DNA from: Paraburkholderia polaris
GTDB taxonomy: Bacteria > Pseudomonadota > Gammaproteobacteria > Burkholderiales > Burkholderiaceae
Assembly (NCBI RefSeq): GCF_012927345.1
Contig: NZ_JABBGJ010000015.1
Location: forward strand, 115,501 to 179,500
Direction of reading: 5' to 3'
Length of the DNA stretch: 64,000 bases
The translations under genes and the position numbers were made by a program. The notes under the pieces are model-generated. The model saw only the letters and a program-made list of their open reading frames with translations. It was not told the DNA's origin and ran no database searches. Positions 9,122 to 16,841 of this stretch are shown here, one piece after another. How positions within the stretch are numbered: position 1 is the first letter of the stretch; the number at the start of each line of letters is the position of its first letter.

Positions 9122-9433
9122 ATGCAAACCTCACGCCGCCATTTTCTGATGCTGACTGTGGGCGTGAGCTCATCGCTCATGCTGTCCCGCGTCGCTTTAG
9201 CCGACACCGCGAACACACTGAGCGAAGCCGATCCGAAGGCGCAAGCCGTCGGCTATAAAGAGGACGCGTCAAAGGTCGACAAGGCGAAATTCCCTGACTA
9301 TGCCGCCGGACAAACCTGCGCCAACTGCTCGCTATTCCAGGGTAAATCCACTGACGCGTATGGTGGCTGCACGCTGTTCGGCGACAAGCAGGTCGCCGCG
9401 CGCGGCTGGTGCAGTTCGTATTCGAATATGTGA
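9122..9433 (+). CDS. high-potential iron-sulfur protein (HiPIP), Tat-exported
   Basis: Small periplasmic electron carrier of 103 residues with one [4Fe-4S] cluster. A Tat-type leader (SRRHFLMLTVGVSSSLMLSRVALA) precedes a mature domain of about 75 residues. Its four cysteine ligands are seen in QTCANCSLF, YGGCTLF and RGWCSSY, followed by the typical terminal SNM. Start ATG 9122 is chosen because it places the twin arginines near the N-terminus. It may carry electrons between respiratory or photosynthetic-type complexes; no partner gene is adjacent. Confidence 0.93.
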   Translation: MQTSRRHFLMLTVGVSSSLMLSRVALADTANTLSEADPKAQAVGYKEDASKVDKAKFPDYAAGQTCANCSLFQGKSTDAYGGCTLFGDKQVAARGWCSSYSNM

Positions 9434-9484
9434 CCGCGCACGCGGCTCAGGTGTCGGTATGTGTGACTTAAAAACGCCTTGGCC

Positions 9485-9835
9485 TTAGTTCAAAGCGCTC
9501 AGTACCAGGTCATGCGAATGGCCGATCCATATCGCCGCGTCGCGGTGGTCGCGCAAGGCGTCGCCGGTATTCGGGTGCAGAAAAATATCGAGCGCGCCGT
9601 GATTCAGCGTAAGCCAGCCGACGAGTTCGGCGAACTGCTCCTGCGTGAATGCGAGCTGATACGACCACATCGGGTGTGGCCCAACCGGGCGTTCGTGAAA
9701 GCGGCCCATTTGCAGTTTGCCGCTCCAGTGCGCTTCGATCTGCTCGCGAAATGTCCACGCGGCGTCGCGGCTGCCTGAATCGAAGTAAACGTGGGCGTGC
9801 CAGCTCTCGATGGCTGAGGTGTCGCGAAAGGTCAT
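9485..9835 (-). CDS. DOPA 4,5-dioxygenase-like protein
   Basis: Single-domain protein of 116 residues, the normal size for the family. The N-terminal WHAHVYFD contains the conserved histidine pair. HERPVGPHPMWSYQLAF and LNHGALDIFLHPNTGD supply the other conserved histidines of the vicinal-oxygen-chelate-like fold. IGHSHDLVLS ends the protein. Eukaryotic and bacterial members cleave extradiol rings of DOPA-like catechols. The bacterial role is uncertain, and the gene has no catabolic neighbours here. It is convergent with the HiPIP gene. Confidence 0.85.
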   Translation of the reverse strand: MTFRDTSAIESWHAHVYFDSGSRDAAWTFREQIEAHWSGKLQMGRFHERPVGPHPMWSYQLAFTQEQFAELVGWLTLNHGALDIFLHPNTGDALRDHRDAAIWIGHSHDLVLSALN

Positions 9836-9871
9836 AAAAGGGTCCGTTGCGGTTCCGTCTTTGTCAGACCT

Positions 9872-9994
9872 TCATTCTGCTTGAGTTTCTGCTGACGCGC
9901 GCGGCGCAAGGCTCATGTGAAACTGTATTTCTTCTTCGTTGACGATTTCGAAGCCGAGGCGTTGGTACAGGTACCTGGCGGTTATGTTTCGGCC
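9872..9994 (-). pseudogene. C-terminal remnant of a GNAT acetyltransferase
   Basis: About 40 codons on the minus strand read RNITARYLYQRLGFEIVNE followed by EEIQFHMSL. This is the conserved final helix-strand of GNAT acetyltransferases (compare N-x-A-R-x-L-Y-x-R-L-G-F). Nothing resembling the acetyl-CoA-binding motif or the N-terminal half exists upstream in any frame, so the gene is a truncated relic. Confidence 0.6.
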
Positions 9995-10113
9995 CTCAAA
10001 TTCTGGCTCACGTCTGAAGAAATCGGCACGCTGCGCCGATTCAGCAAACTGGCCTGCCAATTCCCCTCGTTTCGCGCAATTGCATTCGCGTGTGCTCACA
10101 TAAACTGTTTTCC

Positions 10114-10221
10114 ATGGAGCGACAAGTCACCGAGCCCATCGACGCGGTCTTCCCCCGCGTTGTTTTGAACCGTACCGTTGATGGCAGTTTGCCGCGGTTG
10201 TCTAACGCGGCAGGGCAGTAA
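10114..10221 (+). CDS. possible small protein (35 aa), unsupported by homology
   Basis: ATG at 10114 opens a 35-codon frame (MERQVTEPIDAVFPRVVLNR at its start) ending TAA at 10221. It lies in a 640-base stretch otherwise devoid of genes. There is no clear ribosome-binding site and no recognised family. It is recorded because the predicted composition is protein-like; it may well be chance. Confidence 0.15.
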   Translation: MERQVTEPIDAVFPRVVLNRTVDGSLPRLSNAAGQ

Positions 10222-10428
10222 AGCTGTAGGAAGTCGAAGCAATGCAAGCAGCGCGATCGAAGCAATAATGCGCGCGAATCAGCAGGGGGTTGCAGCAAGG
10301 TGATGTTGATGGCGAGGGACCGTGCTGTAACGCAGTAGCAGTTCAAGTAGCAACAGCTTTTGCTAGTTTGTGGTGGTTATAGGTCGGCACGCATCCACGC
10401 GCCTGTACGACTCTTCCATCCTGTCCGG
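10222..10428. other. intergenic region leading to a strong terminator, possible small RNA
   Basis: No protein-coding gene is evident between 10222 and 10742 on either strand. The presence of a textbook terminator at 10429-10459 with no gene ending just upstream suggests that an RNA is transcribed rightward through about 10380-10460. A TTATAG at 10377-10382 could serve as a -10, but no good -35 accompanies it. Confidence 0.3.
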
Positions 10429-10459
10429 CCCTGTTCCCTCGCGGGAACAGGGTTTTTTT
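10429..10459 (+). terminator. rho-independent terminator
   Basis: Perfect 10-bp stem CCCTGTTCCC (10429-10438) and GGGAACAGGG (10443-10452), loop TCGC, followed by seven T. There is no annotated coding gene ending immediately upstream on the plus strand, so it may end a small RNA or close a remnant transcript. Confidence 0.9.
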
Positions 10460-10742
10460 CGTCGGTGCGACAAATGCGACTTGTATTTAGCCGGTCCGAA
10501 CCAATATGGCAGCGTTGCATTTCAGGATCGCCGCAGGGGAACGTCTGCTCGCGCGCGGCGACATGTCACGCGCATTCGAGACTTTGAGTTGTTTAAGTCT
10601 GTCTTAATAGTTGCTTGCCATGATGGCTACACAGACTCACATTAGGGGCCTGTCAGGCCGCCGGCGCATCGGCGGTGTTTGCCACCGGAGAGCACAACAT
10701 TCGGTGGTAAAGCCTAGAGTTAGCGAAGGAGGTTGAATCGAT

Positions 10743-11216
10743 ATGTCCAGTAAATCGCGAGTCCGCAAGCACACCCGGCCGGCCATGTCCCCGCTGTTGC
10801 GCGCGCTGACCTATAGCCGCACCGCCCACGAGCCGGTCACCGGGGCAATGCTCCTGCAGTGCTACACCGCCCTCGATGCGTTCCAGCGCGGCCGAGGCTC
10901 GCGCGATTTGCACATGACCTTGAGCCGGCATTTGCTGGTGTCGCAAGAGTTGGCGCGCCTTGGTCTTGGAGAGGACGTTCTTGCCGATATCGAAAGCGCA
11001 CATGCGGCGATGGTGCAGCTTGACGCGCGTGACCATCAAGACGGTGCATGGATTCTCGAAGACGGCGAATACGCCCGTCTTTGCACGGCGCTGGCGATTC
11101 TGGACGGACAGTTGTCCGCCGCGTCGTTGAGCGAGATCGCGAACGCGGAAGCGAAGATGATCGAGGGGCTGATGAGATCGGCTCGCACGCAGGCGATTGT
11201 CGAAGCGACGGTCTAA
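10743..11216 (+). CDS. conserved hypothetical protein
   Basis: Protein of 157 residues with a strong GAAGGAGG ribosome-binding site 8 bases before ATG 10743. Predicted soluble and mostly helical, with a basic N-terminus (SSKSRVRKHTRP) and a central LHMTLSRHLLVSQELARLGLG. No signal peptide, membrane segment or recognised catalytic motif is visible. Similar-sized proteins recur in Burkholderia and are sometimes labelled as regulators without evidence. It is a monocistronic unit closed by the terminator at 11256-11279. Confidence 0.75.
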   Translation: MSSKSRVRKHTRPAMSPLLRALTYSRTAHEPVTGAMLLQCYTALDAFQRGRGSRDLHMTLSRHLLVSQELARLGLGEDVLADIESAHAAMVQLDARDHQDGAWILEDGEYARLCTALAILDGQLSAASLSEIANAEAKMIEGLMRSARTQAIVEATV

Positions 11217-11255
11217 GCCGCGTCGCACTCTGCTGCGACTAACGCACAAACAGTG

Positions 11256-11279
11256 AACGCCCCCCATGGGGCGTTTTTT
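11256..11279 (+). terminator. rho-independent terminator of the 10743-11216 gene
   Basis: Stem arms CGCCCC (11258-11263) and GGGGCG (11268-11273), extended by flanking A/T pairs, then six T. It sits 40 bases after the stop codon. Confidence 0.9.
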
Positions 11280-11350
11280 ACTTCAGCGCAAATCCTGTTG
11301 TTAGCAAATCCGACGCAACCGGCTAAAACACCGCGGCTATGATCTCCGTC

Positions 11351-11428
11351 ATGAAATTTCTGCGGACTTCGCTCCTCCTGTTGCTTTGTGCTGCGCTGAC
11401 CATCGTGAAGCCGGGAAAAGCGGCGTGA
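11351..11428 (+). CDS. possible hydrophobic micropeptide (25 aa)
   Basis: ATG 11351 starts a 25-residue frame with a basic N-terminus and a single hydrophobic stretch (MKFLRTSLLLLLCAALTIVK), ending TGA at 11428. It resembles an isolated membrane peptide or lone signal sequence. It lies between two good plus-strand terminators (11256-11279 and 11445-11480), so a separate transcript is plausible. There is an in-frame upstream ATG at 11339. No family is recognised. Confidence 0.35.
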   Translation: MKFLRTSLLLLLCAALTIVKPGKAA

Positions 11429-11444
11429 TGCGTTGTTGATGCAA

Positions 11445-11480
11445 ACTCGCGGGCTTGTTACTTGGGCCCGAGAGTTTTTC
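11445..11480 (+). terminator. rho-independent terminator
   Basis: Arms ACTCGCGGGC (11445-11454) and GCCCGAGAGT (11466-11475) pair with one mismatch, followed by five T. It lies 17 bases after the micropeptide frame and would end its transcript. Confidence 0.7.
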
Positions 11481-11571
11481 ACAAAGCAGGACAGGCCTTC
11501 GAAGATACGCGCGAAATCTCGTAGTCAACCTCGCAGCGCGCTGAAGATAAATGCCGCGCCCCGGCTGTCGC

Positions 11572-12600
11572 TCAGTTCTGGAAGTAATTCAAGCCGAGCG
11601 CACCTTTCACCTCTGACACCGTCGCACCCGCCACTTCCCGCGCGCGCATGGTCCCGCGACGCAGGACATTCAGCACCTCCGCACGGTCAGTTGCGAACTC
11701 GCGGCGGCGCTCCCGAATGGGTGCGAGCATTGACTGCAGGCGCTCGTTGAGCGTGCGCTTGACCACGCTGTCGCCAAGACCGCCACGGCGATAGTGCGCT
11801 TTGAGTTCGTCAACCATGGGTACGTCCGGCTCGAACGCGTCGAGGAACGCGAACACAACGTTGCCTTCGACCTGGCCCGGGTCGTTGACGCGCAGATGGT
11901 TAGGGTCGGTGTACATGTTGTTCACGGCCTTGGTGATTTCGTCCGGACTCGCGCCCAGCGTAATAGCGTTACCCAGTGACTTGCTCATCTTGGCTTTGCC
12001 ATCGACGCCCGGCAGCCGGGCCACGTGCGAGAGGACTGCTTCGCATTCGACCAGCACCTGCTTATCGACCGTGTTGTTGAAACGGCGCACCAGTTCATTG
12101 GTTTGTTCAATCATCGGCAACTGGTCGTCACCGACGGGCACGCGCGTCGCCTTGAACGCAGTAATGTCGGCGGCCTGGCTGACCGGATACGTCAGGAAGC
12201 CGGCGGGAATATCCCGCTCGAAACCGCGGAGCACGATTTCCGCCTTGATGGTCGGGTTGCGTTCGAGGCGCGCAACCGTCACAAGGTTGAGCAGATACTG
12301 GGACAGTTCCGCCAACTCCGGCACCTGCGACTGGATAAAGATGGTCGACTTCGCCGGGTCGATGCCGACCGCAAGATAGTCGAGCGCCACCTCGATGACG
12401 TTTTCAGTGACTTTCTGGTGCCGGCCGACGTTGTCGGTCATGGCTTGCGCATCGGCAAGCAGCAGGAATTGCTGTGCTTCGTGCTGGAGTTGCACGCGCG
12501 AGCGCAGCGAGCCAATGTAGTGGCCCAGGTGAAGCGGACCGGTGGTGCGGTCGCCGGTGAGGATGACAGGTTGCTTTTCAGATTCGGTTGCGTGCGACAT
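11572..12600 (-). CDS. trpS: tryptophanyl-tRNA synthetase
   Basis: Class I synthetase that charges tRNA-Trp; 342 residues from ATG 12600. The HIGH-type signature is GDRTTGPLHLGHYIGSL near residue 15-30, and the KMSKS loop appears intact as KAKMSKSLGNAI near residue 200. The Trp-binding region (VPVGDDQLPMIEQT) is present. The frame is open upstream to 12678, but the start at 12600 (MSHATESEKQ) matches the usual N-terminus. A leader peptide with tandem Trp codons and a terminator lie 46-164 bases upstream, so expression is probably controlled by charged tRNA-Trp through attenuation. Confidence 0.96.
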   Translation of the reverse strand: MSHATESEKQPVILTGDRTTGPLHLGHYIGSLRSRVQLQHEAQQFLLLADAQAMTDNVGRHQKVTENVIEVALDYLAVGIDPAKSTIFIQSQVPELAELSQYLLNLVTVARLERNPTIKAEIVLRGFERDIPAGFLTYPVSQAADITAFKATRVPVGDDQLPMIEQTNELVRRFNNTVDKQVLVECEAVLSHVARLPGVDGKAKMSKSLGNAITLGASPDEITKAVNNMYTDPNHLRVNDPGQVEGNVVFAFLDAFEPDVPMVDELKAHYRRGGLGDSVVKRTLNERLQSMLAPIRERRREFATDRAEVLNVLRRGTMRAREVAGATVSEVKGALGLNYFQN

Positions 12601-12645
12601 GGTCAAATATCCGTGTTTGCAACACCACCAGTCATCAGCAAGCAG

Positions 12646-12675
12646 AAACAAAAATGCCGCCAGGACTGGCGGCAT
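12646..12675 (-). terminator. attenuator terminator in the trpS leader
   Basis: On the minus strand arms TGCCGCCA and TGGCGGCA (12667-12674 and 12655-12662) close on a 4-base loop and run into TTTTTGTTT. It lies between the leader peptide stop (12714) and the trpS start (12600). The 5' arm GCCGCC (12668-12673) can instead pair with GGCGGC at 12704-12709, which would form an antiterminator. That segment can in turn pair with sequence at the leader stop codon. This is the classic four-segment attenuator arrangement. Confidence 0.8.
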
Positions 12676-12713
12676 CACGTTTTCGATGTACGAAGAGAAT
12701 CGGGCCGCCTAGG

Positions 12714-12764
12714 TCAGGCGTGCCACCAACGATGCAGATTCAGCGAGGTCGGGTTCGTATTCAT
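12714..12764 (-). CDS. trpS leader peptide with tandem Trp codons
   Basis: Sixteen-codon frame reading MNTNPTSLNLHRWWHA and ending TGA at 12714. The two adjacent TGG codons (12723-12728) are followed 10 bases later by the first pairing segment. A ribosome stalled there for lack of Trp-tRNA would cover segment 1 (around 12716-12719) and free segment 2 (12704-12709) to pair with the terminator's 5' arm. Tandem Trp codons in a short peptide just upstream of a terminator and trpS are very unlikely by chance. The -10 element ends only six bases before the ATG, so the mRNA may be leaderless. Confidence 0.8.
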   Translation of the reverse strand: MNTNPTSLNLHRWWHA

Positions 12765-12770
12765 GGCGCG

Positions 12771-12801
12771 AGTATAACGCAGCATCCGGGCTTGCCGCCA
12801 A
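12771..12801 (-). promoter_or_regulatory. probable trpS promoter
   Basis: Minus-strand TATACT (12771-12776) is a good sigma-70 -10 element. A weak -35 candidate TTGGCG lies at 12796-12801 with a 19-base spacer. With normal spacing the start of transcription would fall at or within a base or two of the leader ATG at 12764. Confidence 0.6.
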
Positions 12802-12985
12802 CGGCGCGCGTGTCGGAAAACTGGCCGGCGTCTGCTCACCGACCTTATTTCGGAGCGGTTAGCGGACGGTCATTGGATTGCGCAAATAACTGTATGGATG
12901 TACAGTGTCTCGAGCAGTGTTTCCCGGGTCGGAGGGATGTATCCTGTCGCGACAGATTGAAGCGGATCACCAAGGAGAAACGATA

Positions 12986-13333
12986 GTGAAACGGGTTGGA
13001 TGCGGGTTGCTTTTCCTGGTATGCACGTCGTCCGCATTCGCAGGCGAGCGCTACATAGAAATCTGGAATCCCCCCGAAGCTCGGGGCGGATTGCATAGAG
13101 GAACAGGTGCTCCGAACTCGCCAAAACGTCGTCAGCATGTGCCCCATCTGGTAAAGACACGGGCACATCGCGTTCCCGCCGTAGTCACGAAGACGGACGC
13201 AAAGCAACCGTCGTCTGGCGAAGCAACGAGAACGTTCGCTCCTGATGTATTTAGTATCCCGCGGCAGATAACGCCAGAGGGGAATATCCTTCGCGTCGAT
13301 GCTCGCAATGCCCCTGTCGAGGTCTCACGCTGA
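12986..13333 (+). CDS. small secreted protein of unknown function
   Basis: GTG start at 12986 preceded by AAGGAG at ideal distance; 115 residues. The N-terminus is a signal peptide (KRVGCGLLFLVCTSSAFAG) followed by ERYIEIWNPPEARGG, a motif I associate with small exported Burkholderia proteins. The remainder is basic and low in predicted structure. The next gene starts on the last base of its stop codon, so the two are co-translated. Function unknown. Confidence 0.7.
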   Translation: MKRVGCGLLFLVCTSSAFAGERYIEIWNPPEARGGLHRGTGAPNSPKRRQHVPHLVKTRAHRVPAVVTKTDAKQPSSGEATRTFAPDVFSIPRQITPEGNILRVDARNAPVEVSR

Positions 13334-13554
13334 TGGAAGCTGAGCGCTACAAGGGGTATTCAATATGGGGCCACGCCATACTCCAGCAAGAAGATATCCT
13401 CCAACTGGAGCGATATGCGGCAAGCGGCACTATCACCCGAAACAACACCTTTATTGAAGCATCGGGAGTCCTTGGTCATTTCGATACCGAAGACGAAGCG
13501 CAACAAGCTGGGCTTTCCTGGGCGCGAGCCTGGATAGATAACCACGGGGAGTGA
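13333..13554 (+). CDS. conserved hypothetical protein (73 aa)
   Basis: Starts at ATG 13333 in a TGATG overlap with the preceding gene. The 73-residue soluble protein reads ERYKGYSIWGHAI, then a central TITRNNTFIEASGVLGHF, and ends DEAQQAGLSWARAWIDNHGE. The pattern resembles small Burkholderiaceae proteins of unknown function in which a short beta sheet is followed by a helix. No catalytic motif is visible. Confidence 0.7.
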   Translation: MEAERYKGYSIWGHAILQQEDILQLERYAASGTITRNNTFIEASGVLGHFDTEDEAQQAGLSWARAWIDNHGE

Positions 13555-13668
13555 GCAGCAGCCTCGCGTGTTGGCCGAAGGCGCCGCTGGTCGCCATCGG
13601 CCGAGGCATTTTTGCGCTGAGCACGCCCTTCTATTCTTGACGCCTGGTCACGAAAGACCTACGCCCCG

Positions 13669-13691
13669 AAAAAACGCCCCTTGCGGGGCGT
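13669..13691 (-). terminator. rho-independent terminator of the lipoprotein gene
   Basis: On the minus strand arms ACGCCCC and GGGGCGT (13685-13691 and 13674-13680) with a 4-base loop are followed by six T. It lies about 40 bases beyond the stop of the 13732-15693 gene. Confidence 0.9.
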
Positions 13692-13731
13692 CTGGTAAGT
13701 CGAGAATCTTTCGTTTCTTGTTTACCCTGTT

Positions 13732-15693
13732 CTAGTCGTTGTACTCCGTCACATCGTAGTACGTGGTTCCATTCTGCCCGCCACCCAACTGCACGAGCCG
13801 CGAACCACCGGACGTCAACGCCGGGAACGGGCAATTCGTGCAAGTTTGCACGCCCGATGCATTGGTCCCCGCATAGGCCGTGGTTTGATACTGACCGACC
13901 GTGGTGTTGTTCGGCGCGCCGGTCGAGAAGCCGTAGATGGCAGTCGTCGAGCCGGAGACCGTTCCAGGGTAAGCCTGGATCTGCACAGACGTCACCGGAT
14001 AGGTGGGATTCGGTCCAGTCACGACGCTCGACCACGTCACGCTCATCGCGTACTGTTGGCCGGCCAGCGAGCCGCCCGGCGTCAGGAACTGGGTCGCGAA
14101 GTCTGCCAGCAGCGTCGGCCACGCGACCGTGCCGCCCGCCGCCGCGTTCAACGGACTACCCGGATTGATGATCGACGACTGGCCGAGTTGCGCGCCGTTC
14201 TTGTCGTAGAAGGTAACGGTGTAGGTCGCGTAGAGCGGCACGGTGCTCGCGTCGATCGATTGCGCCGAGTAGTAGCCGCTCGAGGCCGCCGGCGCGAAGT
14301 TCGCGGTCGACGACAGCGACTGCCATGACCAACGATACAGCTCCGTATTGCTGTTGGTCGTCGCCGGTGAAACCGGCGCCACGCTCAACGGCAGATCCGA
14401 CAGACCCAGCGAGTTGCTGCCGAGCGCATTGCGCTGCGTCAGCCAGACCGGCGCGGCGAGGCCCGGTCCCGTGACGGAAGCCGAATAAACCGTCGGATTC
14501 GAAGCGGTCGGAATCGCAATCTTGAGACCCGACTCGTAACGGTTCACGTCGTTCAGCTTCGAATCGAGGAAGGTGCGGCGCTGGATTTGCGACATGATCG
14601 AAACCGCAAATTGCGACTGATTGCCGATCAGATCCCAACCGAGCTGCGTGCCGTTGGCGAGCGTAACGGGTGTGGGAAGTTGTTGCGCGATGGTGTAGAG
14701 CACGCCGCCTGTAGCGCCGCTCGCCAGTGTGACCGGCAACTGCACGAGCGCAAGCTGCTTGCCGTTGCGCGTGAAGAAGGCGAGCGTTTTCGGTGAACCG
14801 AACACGGCGCCACTGAGGATCGCATCGGTCAGACCATGGCCTACGGCCAGATCGGTCGAACCGTTTTCGAGGAACGCGGCGTCGATTGCCGGCGAGCATG
14901 ACGTGTTGAGCGTGCCGTTCGCCGCGCAGGCAGTCAGCAGCGACGCCAGCGGCTCCAGATAGTTCGCCGCGGCGGCCGGCGCTGCCAGCGTGATCGACTG
15001 GGCGGTCTGGTTGTTCAGCGCGACGGTCGTGCCCGGCGCCGCGTTCGACACCAGCAACGAGCCGCCGTTAGCCGCAGACACCAGCGACACCGTGTCGATC
15101 ACCGCATCGGCGCCGGTGTGGTTCGGCGTAAAGGCCACGCCGATGGGATCGAAGCCCGCCACCTGGATACCGTTCTGCGTGAGGATCTTCGCCAGGATCG
15201 TGTCGAGCGTGATGGTGGCGATTTGCACGGACGGCAGCGTCACCTTGGCCAGCGCCGTGGTAGACGCGAGGTCGATCGGGTTACCCGAGGCCGTCAGCAT
15301 GGCGGCAATCGCGGTGGTCAGCGTGGTGACGTTGGCAACAGCCGGCGCCGTGCCGCTCGGCAGTTTGGCGAGCACGGAGACGAGTGGCGCGGAGACACCG
15401 GTGGGATCCGTGGCGACGATCAGGAACGGCGCGGTCATGCCTTTCACCGAGATCGTGTATGCGCCCTGGGTGTTGGCGGTTGCCGTGGCCTGAGCGCCGG
15501 TCGCATCGGTCAGCGTGACGGTGGCGCCCACCACGGCGGTGCCGGTGGCGACCGTGCCGTTCACCGAGGTGGCCGTGACCGTCGGCGTGCTCGATGACGA
15601 CGAACTGGAACCGCCGCCGCCGCAACCGCTCAACTGGATCAAGGCAAAAGCCGTAGCGGCCGCGACGCCGCTACGCACTAACGATCGATGCAT
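13732..15693 (-). CDS. large cell-envelope lipoprotein with carboxypeptidase-regulatory-like domain
   Basis: 653-residue protein with a lipoprotein signal peptide: FALIQLSGC-GGGGSSSSSSS, with the lipobox cysteine near residue 24 and a Gly/Ser linker. Residues about 40-110 form a beta-sandwich repeat of the carboxypeptidase-regulatory/Big type (VNGTVATGTAVVGATVTLTD, GAYTISVKG). The rest is Ala/Thr/Val-rich and includes long beta-rich segments without catalytic motifs. Proteins of this design are frequent in Burkholderia and probably surface exposed; function is unknown. It has its own terminator and no operon partner. Confidence 0.8.
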   Translation of the reverse strand: MHRSLVRSGVAAATAFALIQLSGCGGGGSSSSSSSTPTVTATSVNGTVATGTAVVGATVTLTDATGAQATATANTQGAYTISVKGMTAPFLIVATDPTGVSAPLVSVLAKLPSGTAPAVANVTTLTTAIAAMLTASGNPIDLASTTALAKVTLPSVQIATITLDTILAKILTQNGIQVAGFDPIGVAFTPNHTGADAVIDTVSLVSAANGGSLLVSNAAPGTTVALNNQTAQSITLAAPAAAANYLEPLASLLTACAANGTLNTSCSPAIDAAFLENGSTDLAVGHGLTDAILSGAVFGSPKTLAFFTRNGKQLALVQLPVTLASGATGGVLYTIAQQLPTPVTLANGTQLGWDLIGNQSQFAVSIMSQIQRRTFLDSKLNDVNRYESGLKIAIPTASNPTVYSASVTGPGLAAPVWLTQRNALGSNSLGLSDLPLSVAPVSPATTNSNTELYRWSWQSLSSTANFAPAASSGYYSAQSIDASTVPLYATYTVTFYDKNGAQLGQSSIINPGSPLNAAAGGTVAWPTLLADFATQFLTPGGSLAGQQYAMSVTWSSVVTGPNPTYPVTSVQIQAYPGTVSGSTTAIYGFSTGAPNNTTVGQYQTTAYAGTNASGVQTCTNCPFPALTSGGSRLVQLGGGQNGTTYYDVTEYND

Positions 15694-15914
15694 GAATTTC
15701 CCCGATGCTCTGTTTATGTGATTCGTTTGTTATGCCGGCAGACTATGCCGATAACTTTGGCTATAGTTTGTCGCGCAGTATCGCCGGATTGAACGCGGAT
15801 TATCTACTGCGATTAATCGATAAACGGCAAATTCATGACGGCTTTAGCGCGTTCGCAGAATACTTCAAAGCGGCACTCTTGTGTCGCGCGCCGGGAAGCC
15901 GTTCACGGTTTCAT

Positions 15915-16103
15915 TTACTTACCCAACTCGTGTCCGATAACCCCGCCGACTACCGCGCCGCCGACCGTGCCTGCAGTGCTGTGATCGGTCGCCTCGTTAC
16001 CGACAACGCCGCCCGCCGCCGCGCCGCCAAGGGTGCAGCCGGTCGAGAACGTCAGCAGCGCCAAAACCATTGCAATCGTGCCCAGGCCAGATAGATTCCG
16101 CAT
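15915..16103 (-). CDS. glycine-zipper small lipoprotein (OsmB-like)
   Basis: 62 residues from ATG 16103. A lipoprotein signal (LALLTFSTGC) is followed by glycine-zipper repeats (LGGAAAGGVVGNEA and TVGGAVVGGVIGHELGK) of the kind seen in 2TM glycine-zipper and OsmB proteins. It is likely an outer-membrane-anchored stress-related protein. The longer frame from 16136 would place 11 extra residues before the signal and is unlikely. Confidence 0.8.
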   Translation of the reverse strand: MRNLSGLGTIAMVLALLTFSTGCTLGGAAAGGVVGNEATDHSTAGTVGGAVVGGVIGHELGK

Positions 16104-16333
16104 GATGTCACCTCGGATGTGTGTCGATACAACCAAATCAGCAATTCACATGCCGCGTCCGTATTACGAGTGTCCGTAGGGCCTGCGGCGTGCCGGTGCC
16201 TGGGCGGTGAAACGGGTTTGCTGGAGTCATCCGCGCTTGCTAGACTGCCTTTCGCAACCCAACTGTAAGCGCGATTTTGCTGTCGTACGCCGGCCTGGCG
16301 TTCACGTCCACGGCGCGATCAATCGGAGACGCT

Positions 16334-16687
16334 ATGTCTTACATGCTGCTTATCGTCGAACCCCCGGATCAACGCATCGAACGCGGCGAGCAGGCGGGGC
16401 GCGAAGTCTATGACCAGATGGTGCGTTTCGCCGCCGACCTCAAAGAGCGCGGCAAGCTTCTCGCAGTCGAATCGCTGACCTCCTCCAGTGACGCCGTGCG
16501 CGTGCAGGTGCGCGACGGCCAGCCAAAACTGCTCGACGGCCCGTTCGCCGAAGCCAAGGAAATGATCGGCGGCTTCTTCCTGCTCGATTGTGAAAGCCGT
16601 GAGGAAGCGGTGGCGATCGCGCAAGCCTGCCCGGCGGCCTCGTGGTGCACTGTCGAAGTCCGCAAACTCGGACCTTGTTTCCTGTAA
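16334..16687 (+). CDS. YciI/DGPF-domain protein 1
   Basis: 117 residues from ATG 16334. It carries the family motif LLDGPFAEAKEMIGGFFLLD and a ferredoxin-like fold pattern with YMLLIVEPP at the start. DGPF proteins are typically encoded beside ECF42-type sigma factors, as here (17685). They are thought to act with or under that sigma factor, though the biochemical role is unresolved. It precedes a second DGPF gene. Confidence 0.9.
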   Translation: MSYMLLIVEPPDQRIERGEQAGREVYDQMVRFAADLKERGKLLAVESLTSSSDAVRVQVRDGQPKLLDGPFAEAKEMIGGFFLLDCESREEAVAIAQACPAASWCTVEVRKLGPCFL

Positions 16688-16841
16688 CGGGTTCGGCCAT
16701 TCGCGGCTATTTTCCTGGTGTTTTCCCTGGGCCGGCGACAACTATGTCGATCCGGTCGCGCATCGCTCGTCGTGTGAGTAAGGAGCCAGCAAACAGATAG
16801 CGGCTCTCCACTTACCACTCGCCACCCAAGGAGCGACTGCG

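Noticed and set aside
12601..12678. In-frame N-terminal extension of trpS containing a second tandem Trp pair (DDWWCC)
   Set aside because: It runs through the terminator hairpin and lacks a start with a ribosome-binding site; the WW here is read only in the trpS frame upstream of the real start. The separate leader frame at 12714-12764 is the convincing one.
13846..15597. Several long plus-strand frames opposite the lipoprotein gene
   Set aside because: High-GC antisense shadows with Arg-rich, low-complexity translations and no start signals.
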